A DNA stretch of 64,000 nt from JABFSA01 sp963827515 (GTDB taxonomy: Bacteria > Acidobacteriota > Vicinamibacteria > Vicinamibacterales > UBA2999). This document shows, piece after piece, positions 9,602 to 19,006 of the stretch. The stretch spans positions 1 through 64,000 of the forward strand of contig CAWHBF010000022.1 of assembly GCA_963827515.1 (NCBI GenBank), read 5' to 3'. The stretch's first letter is position 1. Each line of letters opens with the position of its first letter. A program made the position numbers and the translations under genes. The notes beneath the pieces are model-generated. The model had not been told where the DNA came from and searched no databases. It worked only from the letters and a program-made list of their open reading frames with translations.

Positions 9602-11497
9602 ATGATCTCGAATCGTCGTTGTCGTGCCGTCGGCATCGTCATGTTGCTGCTGATCGGGACCCACCCAGTGTGGACACAGCAGGCTCCCGTCGGCGCCGAA
9701 GGTCCCGGGAGCACCTATTCCACCTTGCATCCGCAGCCGAAGCGGCTTGTCGACGACTGGTTCAAGCGGTTGAGCGCCGTCGTCCAAAAGCCTGTCGACC
9801 CGGCAGAAGGCTATGAAAACCTGCCGCTGTCGACTCGAACGACGTTCAACGCGGTCACCCACGCGCTGCTCATGACCAAGCTCACGGATGCTTCCGGCGA
9901 GAGTCTCTCGGATTCAGCCATGGATCTGGTGGACCGAGTCGACGAGGTCGCCGGCCAGATTCTTGGCTCGAGAGGCGACCGGCAGTTCAGGATCTACGTC
10001 CAGTTGAAGCCCGGTGCATTGGAGCTTCTCACCAGGAGCAAGGAGTTCTCCCGCACCGCCGACAACACTGTCTATCACAAGGGCTACCCCATCTGCTTCC
10101 GCAGCACGGGCGGTACACCGTCGATCCAGTTCTCTCTCTCGCGCGACGCGTCGAGAGCCGACATCGATGTGGATTACCGCTCCTCAATATTTCCCGTGGC
10201 ACTGTTGAACGGACACTTGACGGCGTCTAATTCCGACATTCGCGCCAGCGGCAACGATGAGAAGCACATCCAACAGTGGGCGGGCATGCAGAACTGGTGG
10301 CGAAACCTGCTGGGCCTGCCATATGCGGAGACGCTTCGAGTGGGCGCGGAGTCAGACCGCGTCATCTCAGCCGCACCTCGACGTAAAGGTGGCAATCCTT
10401 CGGATGCTGTCCTCGATTTCTTGAGTGGCTGGCTGGTGGAGCAGAAGCCGGAGGAAGCCATCGCCTACTTTGCCGAACAGAGCTACGCCTGCGTGGATGT
10501 CCAAAACAAGGCGACGACCGATCGCGGCGTGGTGAGTTTCGTGCTGCTGCAACGGATGATGGCCGCGAATGCGCAGATCGGGAAGATGTCGTCGCTCAGC
10601 GACGCCGTCGTCGGCGTCGCGATCAGCAGCGAACGCTTGAAGGTCATCCAGCAACCGTACCATTCCACGTTCGTCTTGTACGACGTCAGAGAAGACCTGG
10701 CCGAGGAGTTCAAGTGTGTCAACCGGTTGGATTCCAGCCGAGTGTCCTCGAAAGCCCTGAAGTCCCGGTCCTTCGGCAAGTATGTCGGTGCCATGTTTGC
10801 CATCAAGGCCAATCAGCAGACAGCCGCCAGAACGGTGGCGACGCTGTGGCAGCGAGAAGGCGGCTACTGGAAGTTGATCTCCTACGATGTCGATCCCGAG
10901 ATCGACCGAAGCCGCGTACCAGATCTTCGCGCCGCGGTCGCCGCCGACGCGCCGTTGGAATACGTGCAAGGCGACAAGGAGATGGTCAAGGCCGCCTCGA
11001 GTTTCATGAGGGAGTGGCTGGTCAGGAAGAATGTCGAGAAGGCGCTCGAGTACGCCGCTCCCGAGTCTCTCGCGTGCGTCACGCTGTACCGTGCGGACGA
11101 TGTCCCGGCCCCGTCGACGCCCGCGGCGGCGCGCGATCTGCTCAAGACGGGGATGGCGAGCGCAGCGGCAGCGATCGGCTCGGTGAGACGCCTCGACGGC
11201 GCGATCGTTACCCCTGAGGTTCATCACCAGGCGCTGAAACTGGTGAAGCACGCTGAGGACGCGGCGTTCGTCATTGCATCCATCCCCGAATCCATGGGCG
11301 CGGCGGCCGACTGCGGGCGCCGCAGACCCGATGGGGATCCGGATTTCAGCGGCGCCACAGCGACAGGCTACGGCAGGTATTACGCTGCTGGCTTCAACTT
11401 CAGTAACGGCAACATGGATCCCGCGACGTTGTGGACTGTCTGGAGCAACGTCAACGGCTCGTGGAAGGTCGTGTCGTATGCGCTGCTCAGTCCCTAG
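9602..11497 (+). CDS. Secreted protein with an internally duplicated NTF2-like domain
   Basis: A 631-residue exported protein of unknown function. The signal peptide has core AVGIVMLLLIGTHPVWTQ, with probable cleavage before QAPVG. The C-terminal two thirds contains two related segments. One begins near residue 268 (FLSGWLVEQKPEEAIAYFAE, then SYACVD). The other begins near residue 468 (FMREWLVRKNVEKALEYAA, then SLACVT). Each ends with a W-containing strand pair (GYWKLISYDVD and GSWKVVSYALL). The pattern, a helix-rich start with a cystatin- or NTF2-like sheet, suggests a duplicated NTF2-like domain. The ATG at 9602 follows GGAGAAGAGG. It is monocistronic; downstream lies the truncated element E2 and a convergent gene. 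Confidence 0.65.
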   Translation: MISNRRCRAVGIVMLLLIGTHPVWTQQAPVGAEGPGSTYSTLHPQPKRLVDDWFKRLSAVVQKPVDPAEGYENLPLSTRTTFNAVTHALLMTKLTDASGESLSDSAMDLVDRVDEVAGQILGSRGDRQFRIYVQLKPGALELLTRSKEFSRTADNTVYHKGYPICFRSTGGTPSIQFSLSRDASRADIDVDYRSSIFPVALLNGHLTASNSDIRASGNDEKHIQQWAGMQNWWRNLLGLPYAETLRVGAESDRVISAAPRRKGGNPSDAVLDFLSGWLVEQKPEEAIAYFAEQSYACVDVQNKATTDRGVVSFVLLQRMMAANAQIGKMSSLSDAVVGVAISSERLKVIQQPYHSTFVLYDVREDLAEEFKCVNRLDSSRVSSKALKSRSFGKYVGAMFAIKANQQTAARTVATLWQREGGYWKLISYDVDPEIDRSRVPDLRAAVAADAPLEYVQGDKEMVKAASSFMREWLVRKNVEKALEYAAPESLACVTLYRADDVPAPSTPAAARDLLKTGMASAAAAIGSVRRLDGAIVTPEVHHQALKLVKHAEDAAFVIASIPESMGAAADCGRRRPDGDPDFSGATATGYGRYYAAGFNFSNGNMDPATLWTVWSNVNGSWKVVSYALLSP

Positions 11498-11523
11498 GCT
11501 GCTAGCCCTTCGGACGTCTTCCG

Positions 11524-11550
11524 TTTAGAGCGTTTTTCGATTCGGCGTAG
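11524..11550 (+). repeat. Element E2: truncated copy (left end only)
   Basis: Only the left terminal part of the interspersed repeat remains (TTAGAGCG then TTTTTCGATTCGGCGTAG). After it the sequence departs from the consensus. It sits in the 85-bp gap between convergent genes ending at 11497 and 11583. Confidence 0.8.
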
Positions 11551-11582
11551 AAGCTGTGACTCGGCAGTCAGGACCTCGGGCA

Positions 11583-11957
11583 TCAGCTTCGGTCGGCACA
11601 GAGGCGCTTGATGACCGACAGCAGGTCGTCGGATGAGAGCTTCGAGACGAAGGCAGCTGCTCCGGCCTGGAGGAACGCCTGGCCGGCGTTCGGATCGTCC
11701 AGGGCCGTGAACATGATCACTTTCATCTTGGGGTTGACGCGCGTAATCTCGCGACACGCCTCCAGTGCGTGGACGTTCGGGAGATGCACATCGAGCACAA
11801 TCACGTCGGGCTGGAGTCGTTGCGCCGTCTCCAGCAGCGCGCTGCCGTCCGTGAGGCTTCCCACGATCTCGAAATCCAGTGCCAGCAACCGGCTGAGGGC
11901 TTTCACGATGTCAGGGTAGTCGTCTGCAAGCAGGACACGGGGTCGCGTGGACAACAT
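11583..11957 (-). CDS. Stand-alone response-regulator receiver protein
   Basis: A 124-residue CheY-like protein consisting only of a receiver domain. The acidic pair is D12-D13 (VLLADDYPD), the phospho-acceptor is D56 (VIVLDVHLPN), the conserved Thr is T84 (IMFTALDD) and the conserved Lys is K106 (FVSKLSSDD). All active-site residues are present. There is no output domain, so it must act through a partner or as a phosphate relay. A MASE1-PAS histidine kinase lies divergently about 500 bp away and is the obvious candidate partner, with element E3 in the shared upstream region. The ATG at 11957 is the first start that keeps the receiver complete. Confidence 0.9.
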   Translation of the reverse strand: MLSTRPRVLLADDYPDIVKALSRLLALDFEIVGSLTDGSALLETAQRLQPDVIVLDVHLPNVHALEACREITRVNPKMKVIMFTALDDPNAGQAFLQAGAAAFVSKLSSDDLLSVIKRLCADRS

Positions 11958-12092
11958 GAACCTCCGTTGGGACTATCGATTCGCGAGCGACACGATGGTG
12001 GCCGTCAGGATGTTGCCGTCGACGGGCTGCAGACACACGCGGCGCACCCGTCTGATGCGCGCGCTCCTGTATTCGACTGATCAATGGCGCGT

Positions 12093-12192
12093 CTAGCCCG
12101 TTTTTCGATTCGGCGTAGAGCGGAGGCTTTAGCCTCCGCGGACACGCGCACGCTGAAGCGTGCGCTCTACGTCGAAACGCAAACCGCTCTAG
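12093..12192 (+). repeat. Element E3: complete cruciform repeat in a divergent promoter region
   Basis: The best-preserved forward copy, 100 bp from CTAG (12093-12096) to CTAG (12189-12192). The outer inverted repeats are CTAGCCCGTTTTTCGATTCG on the left and, on the right, GTCGAAACGCAAACCGCTCT followed by AG. Inner stems are GTAGAGC/GCTCTAC, hairpin GCGGAGGCTTTAGCCTCCGC and hairpin GCACGCTGAAGCGTGC. Unlike most copies it lies between divergent genes (receiver and kinase). Just to its right is a further short hairpin, GCGTCCG-CAA-CGGACGC (12199-12215). Confidence 0.92.
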
Positions 12193-12457
12193 TGTAACGC
12201 GTCCGCAACGGACGCCGCTGCGCTGCGGCGCAGCCCTGATTTTTCAACGAGGATGACACCACACAGCCACGAAACGCATGCCGGCCCTCGGTGGAACCCT
12301 CGATTTTCGAACTGCTGAGGCCGAAGGTAGCCGCGAAGCGAGGAGCCCCAAGTAGGTGTGATACCTTTCCCGCCACAGCTGATGGCTGTTCGGGGTGTGT
12401 CGCTGTGTCTCAGAACAGGTCGTGCGTCATGGTTTCGGCGACGCGCAATGGTTTTGG

Positions 12458-14585
12458 GTGGTACAGGGGAGGAAAACGGCCACGGAACTGATCGATGTTC
12501 AGCGTGAACCGCTGCTGAATCGCGAACTCGCCGCTCGGACAAGCGCCGAACCAGAGGGACGATCCGCCTGGGCATCGCTCCACACGGTGTCCTGCGTCCT
12601 GGCGAGCACCCTCAGCTATTACGTCGCCACGCAGATCGCCTGGACGCTTACTTTTCCCGATAGCAAAGTCTCACTCTTTTTTCCCCCGCAGGCGGTTCTG
12701 CTGTGCGTCCTGCTGCTCGTCCCCACTCGGCACTGGTGGGCCTACGTGCTCGCCGCCGCCAGCGCTCATTTTCTGGCGACCCAGCAGGCGGACTGGCCGC
12801 CGATGTACGCATTGACCTGCGAGGCGTTCGACGCTGTGAAATGCGTCGCGGCAGCGGCGGGGATTCGCATTCTGATCAAGTCTCCCCTCAAGGCAATCAC
12901 GCTTCGTGACGCGATTCTCTTCGTCCTCATCGCAGTGGTGCTCGTGCCTTTCGGGACCGCCTTCTGGGGTGCGTCCTTTACGGTCTCCTACGGTTTCAGC
13001 ACTCAGTATTGGGTCGAATGGCTCAACCTGGGAATCTCGAATGCGGTAACGACCGTCGTCCTGGTGCCGGCCTTTCTGCTGGGTGCGCACTATCTGTTCC
13101 TCAGACGCCCGAGAGCCCTGCCCCGCCGACGCGCGCTGGAAGCGGCTCTCGTCGGTGCGTGCACGGTAGCGTTAGGCATCTTCGTATTCGATCAAACGCC
13201 GGCGGGTCCCAACACTTCGCCCGCTCTCTTATATGCGCCGATTCCTCTGCTCATCTGGGCGGCGCTCCGCTTCGGCCTTGGTGGAATCAGCGTCTCGATG
13301 CTGATCATTACCTTCCAGGCGATCTGGGGAACCATGCGCGGGCACGGCCCGTTCCTGGCCCAAACCCCCGCCGAGAATGCGACGGCACTACAGCTATTCC
13401 TCCTGGTGACAGCCACTCCGCTGATGCTCCTCGCGGTTGTCATCGAAGAGGAAAGACGCTCGAAGGAAGCGTTGCGTGAGAGCGGGAACCTGATGGGTCT
13501 CGCCGCGGAAGCAGGAAACCTGGCTATGTGGGTGTGGGATGTTTCCGGCAACGATGTGTGGATGACCGAGCGGGGGCGCTCGCTGTTTGGCCTCAAGCCA
13601 GACGCGCGCCTCGATTTTGCGGCAACTTTCGATCGCGTGCACCCCGAGGATCGCGCCGCGCGTGAAAACGCGATCAAACACGCGCTCGAGACGCGAGGCG
13701 AATACGAAATGGAGTATCGCGTGCAGCAGGCGGATGGCATGGCCCGCTGGGTTCATGGGAGCGGTCGTTGTGTGGGGCCTGACGACGGCACCGGCCCCAA
13801 GCTGTTCGGTGTGTCGATGGATGTCACGGCTCGCAAACAGGCGGAGGCGTCCGCCGCGCAAAAGCGGGCAGAACTGGAGCACGTCGCCCGCGTTGCCACA
13901 CTCGGCGAGCTCACCGCCACCCTGACGCACGAATTAGGGCAGCCACTCGCCGCGATCCGCACCAACTCCTCCCTCGGCGTGCGTTTGCTCGACGCACCCG
14001 AGCCCGATCTCCAGGAGGTGCGCAGCACGCTGGCCGACATCTGCGAGGCCACCGAGCACGCCGGCGAAGTCATTGGCAGGCTACGCGCCATGCTCAAGCG
14101 CGACAGCACGGCGGCGGGCTTGACCAACGTCGATGTGAACCATGCGATCCGGATCGTCGAGCGCATCGTGCACGGCGACGCGAATCGGCACAAGGTCACG
14201 GTCCACCTCGACCTGTCGTCCGACGTCCGTCCGGTCAAGAGGTGACAGCGTCCAGCTTCAGCAGGTCATCTTGAACCTGATGCTCAATGCCTTCAGCGCC
14301 ATGAGCGGAACCGAACTCGACGGCGCGCGGCGCCTGATCGTGCGCACGAAGTCGATTGATGCATCGAACGTACTGGTCGAAGTCCAGGACAGCGGCACTG
14401 GAATCGCCGCGGACGAGCTCGAGTCGATCTTCGATCCCTTCATCACCAGCAAGCCGGAAGGACTGGGAATGGGCCTGTCGATCTGTCGCTCCATCATCGA
14501 ACGCCACGGCGGCAAGATATCCGCGGCGAACAATCCCGACCGCGGCGCAACGTTCTCGATTACGCTGCCGATCGCCCGCGCGTGA
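12458..14585 (+). pseudogene. MASE1-PAS sensor histidine kinase, broken by one one-base insertion
   Basis: A membrane sensor kinase of about 708 residues once one surplus base near 14237 is removed. The order is an eight-helix MASE1 domain (about residues 35-320), PAS/PAC (about 340-460, ending LFGVSMDVTARKQAE), HisKA with phospho-acceptor H491 (THELGQPLAAIRTN), then the ATPase domain. Its N box (VILNLMLNAFSAM), G1 box (VQDSGTGIA), F/G2 boxes (IFDPFITSK, GLGMGLSICRSIIERHGG) lie in the next frame. PVK at the break continues as RGDSVQLQQ after one extra A. The start is uncertain: GTG 12458 or GTG 12395. It probably phosphorylates the divergent receiver at 11583-11957. Confidence 0.85.
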
Positions 14586-14665
14586 ATCTGACCGTGCGGC
14601 ATGTGCGGGCGAAGTGAATCCCGGGACAACGAACAGTCCCTACTCCGCATACGCCCCGCCTACCC

Positions 14666-15481
14666 ATGAAGGGCGCGCTTCGGCTTCTGGTGTTTCGACT
14701 GTTGTGGACCCGGCAGGTCAAGATGGTGCTCGAGCGGGTGCCGTTGGTGCGGCGCATCTACGACGGATGGAGACGGCAGCACCCTTTTGACCGGATGTAC
14801 GGCCTGGATACCAGCGGGGTGATTCAGGCCAATGACCTCGGCTTCGACCCGGACCTGGCCGCGCATTCCAGCCCCTATGGTGGCTCGCAGCCGAGCATCG
14901 TGCGGCGCTGCCTCGCGACCTTGCCCGACCCCGCGGAGTACACCTTCGTCGATCTGGGCTGCGGCAAGGGCCGGCCATTGTTGGTGGCCTCCGAGTTTCC
15001 CTTTCAGCGGGTGGTGGGCGTGGAGATCGCCCCTCGCCTGGCGGAGATCGCCCGTCAGAACGCGGCGACCCTCAGCCGCCAACGGGGCCGGCAGGTTTCG
15101 ATCGAGGTTCAGGTCGGCGACGCGACGACCACCGCGGCGCCGGCGGTTCGCGTGGTCTATTTCCTGTACAACCCCTTCGACGCGGTTCTGATTGGCGGCG
15201 TGGCCGGGAACATCGCTGCCCAGCTCGGCGAGCGCCTGGAGCACGCGTTCATCGTCTATTACAACCCGGTCCACGCCCAGGTATTCGATCGCTCGCCGCA
15301 CTTCGCGCGCTGGTCGGCGCGGAGACTGTGGTACGCGTCCGACGAGGTCGGCTATGGCCCTGATCTCGACGACTCGGTGCTGATCTGGCAGACCGTTCCC
15401 GGGCGGTATCCGCCACAACCCGGCGCCGGGCGGCAGGTGATCGTCGACCGGGACCATACCCGGGCCATGGTCGTCGCTTGA
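14666..15481 (+). CDS. Class I SAM-dependent methyltransferase
   Basis: A 271-residue cytoplasmic protein. The Rossmann SAM-binding motif FVDLGCGKGRPLLVA lies near residue 95, followed by an acidic end of strand 2 (VVGVEIAPRLAEIARQN) and a motif IV-like segment (VYFLYNPFDAVL). The N-terminal 85 residues (WTRQVKMVLERVPLVRRIYD, MYGLDTSGVI) form an extension seen in many uncharacterised methyltransferases. The substrate is unknown. The first ATG at 14666 is used; it lies 80 bases after the kinase, so co-transcription with the kinase is possible. Confidence 0.8.
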   Translation: MKGALRLLVFRLLWTRQVKMVLERVPLVRRIYDGWRRQHPFDRMYGLDTSGVIQANDLGFDPDLAAHSSPYGGSQPSIVRRCLATLPDPAEYTFVDLGCGKGRPLLVASEFPFQRVVGVEIAPRLAEIARQNAATLSRQRGRQVSIEVQVGDATTTAAPAVRVVYFLYNPFDAVLIGGVAGNIAAQLGERLEHAFIVYYNPVHAQVFDRSPHFARWSARRLWYASDEVGYGPDLDDSVLIWQTVPGRYPPQPGAGRQVIVDRDHTRAMVVA

Positions 15482-15543
15482 ATGGCTGACAACGCCGATT
15501 CCTCTTCGAACTGGCGAAGGGCGCGCGGCACGAATAAGACGCT

Positions 15544-16695
15544 GTGGCGAAGGAGAATCGTAGAAGCGGAATGCCCGTGGTGCACAGATCCCGCACGTAT
15601 GCAGACGTCAATGCCGTCGTCGGCGGATACCTGCGTGACTTGGCGTTCGCGCAGTCGTCTCAGCAGAAGATGCTCGGCTACAAGCGGGCCGCATCTGCAA
15701 TCCTCGCACTTGATCTGCCGTTAACCGATCTCGTGGGCTCTGACGGCGCCTTACCGAGGATCGCTGGTATTGGGCCCGCCTCCACACGAGTCATCCACGA
15801 GATTCTGCATACCGGCGAGTCACCCACCGTCGAACACGCGATCGACCGGAGCGACCGCCGTGCAGACATTGAGCGTCGACGCCAGCTTCGGCGACACTTC
15901 CTCAGCCGCGCCGAGGTCCGGCGCGTTCTCACGGATCCAGCATTCCCGGGTCCGACGCTTCGGGAGTACCGCGGGGACCTGCAAATGCACTCCGAATGGA
16001 GCGATGGCGATTCGACGGTGCAGGAGATCGCCGATGCCTGCCTACAACGTGGTTATCACTACGCGGCGGTCACCGATCATTCATACGGACTCAAGATCGC
16101 CGGCGGGATGTCGATGGCCGAAGCTGCCCAACAGCGGAGAGCCATCGACGACGTCAACGCCAGGCACGGCAATCAGTTCAGGCTGTTGCAAGGCATTGAA
16201 GCGAATATCGACGCCGCCGGCCAGTTGGACCTTTCCGACGCTGAGGCGACGACCTTCGACGTGGTATTGGCCGCGCCGCATTCGCAGCTACGAAAGGACG
16301 AGGATCAGACCAACCGCATGCTGGCCGCAATCGCGCACCCGGCAGTCAGGATCCTTGCTCACCCGCGTGGCCGGATGACCGGATCGCGCGCGGGGGTGAT
16401 CGCCAATTGGGACGCGGTGTTTGCCTCGGCGGCTCTGCGCGGGGTCGCGATCGAAATCGACGGGGATCCCGCACGACAGGACCTCGATCACACGTTGGCG
16501 TCCCGCGCCCTTGAAGCGGGGTGCGTGTTCGCCCTCGACAGCGATGCGCATACCACCACGCAGCTCTCGTATGCGGAGACCGCGCTCGCGCACGCGCGCC
16601 TTGCCGGTATTCCCGCCGAACGAATCGTGAACTGTTGGCCGCTTGACCGGCTTCTGGCCTGGCTCTCGAATCCATCGTCGGAAGCTCGAGCGTGA
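15544..16695 (+). CDS. HhH-PHP phosphoesterase (PolX-like ends without the polymerase core)
   Basis: A 383-residue protein with two recognisable parts. Residues about 18-95 resemble the helical 8-kDa region of X-family polymerases and end in a helix-hairpin-helix (LPRIAGIGPASTRVIHEILH). Residues about 140-375 are a PHP domain with all expected metal ligands: LQMHSEWSDG, VTDHSYG, GIEAN, APHSQL, AHPRGR and DSDAHT. The nucleotidyltransferase palm of PolX is absent. Known PHP domains of PolX are 3'-5' exonucleases or phosphoesterases acting in repair, so a DNA-repair nuclease is plausible. The GTG at 15544 is the outer start; ATG 15571 is an alternative. Confidence 0.8.
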   Translation: MAKENRRSGMPVVHRSRTYADVNAVVGGYLRDLAFAQSSQQKMLGYKRAASAILALDLPLTDLVGSDGALPRIAGIGPASTRVIHEILHTGESPTVEHAIDRSDRRADIERRRQLRRHFLSRAEVRRVLTDPAFPGPTLREYRGDLQMHSEWSDGDSTVQEIADACLQRGYHYAAVTDHSYGLKIAGGMSMAEAAQQRRAIDDVNARHGNQFRLLQGIEANIDAAGQLDLSDAEATTFDVVLAAPHSQLRKDEDQTNRMLAAIAHPAVRILAHPRGRMTGSRAGVIANWDAVFASAALRGVAIEIDGDPARQDLDHTLASRALEAGCVFALDSDAHTTTQLSYAETALAHARLAGIPAERIVNCWPLDRLLAWLSNPSSEARA

Positions 16696-16717
16696 CTGTC
16701 ACCCAGTGAAGGAATTC

Positions 16718-16811
16718 ATGCCATTCAAGAGCCAGGCGCAGCGAAGGAAGTTCGCACAGCTCGATCCTGCGACAACGAACAGCTCTGTGCGGGCGATCAT
16801 AGAATCGCCCT
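16718..16811 (+). other. Possible small-ORF remnant (MPFKSQAQRRKF-type start)
   Basis: An ATG at 16718 opens with MPFKSQAQRRKFAQLDP, a start shared by many small basic bacterial and phage proteins of unknown function. The similarity ends after about 15 residues. The frame then runs on without a stop through the next gene, so this is either a remnant or a gene broken by an indel. It lies in the 116-bp gap between the PHP gene and the TSUP gene. Confidence 0.3.
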
Positions 16812-17534
16812 GTGTTTTTTGTCGCGGTGTTCTTCGTCGCGATCCTCTCCGGCGCCACGGCCACCGTCGTCGGATTCGGGATTGGCAGCCTGCTGACTCC
16901 GTTGCTCGCCGTCACATTCGGCACCACAACGGCGGTGGCACTCGTCACGTTGCCGCACGCGGCGGCGACGGCCGTCCGCTGCTGGCGCTTGCGCGCCCAT
17001 GTGGATCGGACTGTCCTTGTGCGATTCGGCCTGCTCAGCGCAGCGGGCGCGCTGGCAGGCGCTCTGATTTATACCCGACTCGGTCCGGGCGCTCTAACGC
17101 GTGTCCTCGGTGGTCTTCTGCTCTTGACGGCCGTCGCGCAGCTCACGGGCTGGGCCTCTCGCTGGCAACCGCATGGGCCGGTTGTGGCGTTATTCGGCCT
17201 CGTGTCTGGCTTCTTTGGCGGCATCGCCGGCAATCAAGGCGGTCTGCGCTCGGCCGCGTTGACGGCATTCGGCCTTCCACCACTTGGATTCGTCGCTACC
17301 GCGACGGCAACCGGCCTCCTGGTAGATACGGTGCGAACACCCGTCTACCTCTGGCACTCGGGGCCAGTCATGCTCACGCTCTGGGCACCCATCATCGTCA
17401 GCACGGTAGGAGTCCTCATCGGGACCATAGTGGGCGAGCGGTTGCTGCTGGGATTGTCGCCGCGCCATTTCGGCAAGGCCATCGGCGGGGCAATCGGCGC
17501 ACTCGGGATCTGGATGCTCGTGATACCGGTATAA
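16812..17534 (+). CDS. TauE/SafE (TSUP) family membrane transporter
   Basis: A 240-residue polytopic membrane protein with seven to eight predicted helices in two related halves. Each half contains the small-residue motif typical of the TSUP family: ATATVVGFGIGSLLTPLLAV at the start and LVSGFFGGIAGNQGGLRSAA at about residues 135-155. Members export or import sulfite, sulfoacetate or other organosulfur anions, but the substrate cannot be assigned here. The start is a GTG at 16812. It converges on the aldehyde dehydrogenase gene with a 76-bp gap that carries no repeat element. Confidence 0.85.
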   Translation: MFFVAVFFVAILSGATATVVGFGIGSLLTPLLAVTFGTTTAVALVTLPHAAATAVRCWRLRAHVDRTVLVRFGLLSAAGALAGALIYTRLGPGALTRVLGGLLLLTAVAQLTGWASRWQPHGPVVALFGLVSGFFGGIAGNQGGLRSAALTAFGLPPLGFVATATATGLLVDTVRTPVYLWHSGPVMLTLWAPIIVSTVGVLIGTIVGERLLLGLSPRHFGKAIGGAIGALGIWMLVIPV

Positions 17535-17610
17535 CGGACCAGGAGCACGGCTTTCGCGCTGGCACAACGCCTCAACATGCTCCGAATATGAGCAGCGGTG
17601 CAGGACGTCC

Positions 17611-19006
17611 CTACATGTCGTGCCTGAGCACGACCATTTTCTCTTGCGACATGTCTTCCATGGAGGCAGGTATGCCCCCGACGCCGTAGCCCGACTGACG
17701 TCGGCCGGCAAAGGGCATCCAGTCGGTGCGAAACGCCGTGTGGTCGTTGATGAGCACACACGATGCGTCGAAGCGCTCGGCAGCCCGAAGCGCAGGCGCG
17801 ATGTCGGTTGAGAAGATGCTGGCCTGGAACGCAAACGGCAGCGCGTTCGCGGCGTCGATCGCGCGATCGAGATCCTGAAATCCGTAGACACAGGTCACCG
17901 GGCCAAAGATTTCCAGTTGAGACACCTTGGCATCGGCTCGGCGGCTCTACCAGGACGGCCGGCATCAGCGTCGTCTCCGAGTATCGGCCGCCGCCAAACA
18001 GGCGTGCCCCGCGCGATGTCGCTTCCTCGAGCCACGACGCGACGCGGCTGGTCTCGCGAGGATCGATCAGCGGACCGACCTCCGTCTCGCGGAGCAGCGG
18101 ATCCCCGACGCGAAGGCGCCCGACCCGGGCGGTCAATCGTTCGACAAATCCGCCGATGATGTCCTGATGCACGAAGATCCGCTGTGTCGACACGCAGACC
18201 TGGCCCGCGTGGTAGTAGCCGCCTTTGACAATCGGCTCGATCACGGTGTCGAGATTGACGCTGCGGTCCACAATCACGGGAGCGGCGCCACCATGCTCCA
18301 AGGCGCATCGGGTTCCCGGGGAGAGCCGACTGTGCAAATGCCACCCCACCCGCGCTGAGCCAATGAAGCTGAGGAACGCGATTCGCGAGTCGGTGGCGAG
18401 ACGCTCCGCAAGAGCGTTGTCATCGGTGATGAACGTCTGGCACCAGGCTTCGTCGAGGCCTGCCTCCTGGAACAGCTTGACGAGCTCCAGGCACGACAAC
18501 GGCGTGGCTGCCGCTGGCTTGACGATGACGGGACACCCGACCGCAATGGCCGGTGCCACCTGATGCACGATCAGATTCAAGGGGTGATTGAAGGCCGATA
18601 TCGCGGCGACAACGCCGATGGGTTCCTTCGTGGTGAACGCCCATCGACGCTCACTCGCCGGCGTGAGCCCCATGGGAATCTCCCGGCCGGCGAAGGTGCG
18701 AAGCGCTTCCGCCGCGTTGCGCAAGCCGTCGATGGCCCGGATCACCTCGGCAGCGGCGTCGCTGACCGGCTTGCCCCCTTCCCGCGCAATGCGTGTGACA
18801 AACGGCTCTTGCCGGGCCTCCAGGAGACTCGCGGCACGCTGGAGCACGGCACTTCTCTGATGTGGCCTGAGCCATCCATCGCGGTTGCGCATGGCCGCCA
18901 CGGCGAGAGCGAGCTTCTTCTCGAGGGCATCGCCGTCGTCTGCTGCCACCTCCGCGACCAACGTGCGGTCGAAGGCCTGTACCACGCGAAGCGTCTGTGT
19001 CAGCAT
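17611..19006 (-). pseudogene. NAD(P)-dependent aldehyde dehydrogenase, broken by one one-base insertion
   Basis: A full-length ALDH of about 464 residues if one surplus base near 17938 is dropped. Visible are the cofactor-binding stretch (TKEPIGVVAAISAFNHPLN, VIVKPAAATPLSC), FIGSARVG, the general-base Glu in LEHGGAAPVIV and the nucleophile Cys in GQVCVSTQR. The second half, in the shifted frame, starts VSQLEIFGPVTCVYGFQD and ends RRQSGYGVGGIPASMEDM, the usual C-terminal signature. At the break LVEPP continues as ADAKVSQLE. The closest named relatives are probably lactaldehyde or sulfolactaldehyde type, but the substrate is not decided. The start region overlaps the fdhD 3' end by 7 bases, so the two are co-transcribed. 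Confidence 0.85.
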
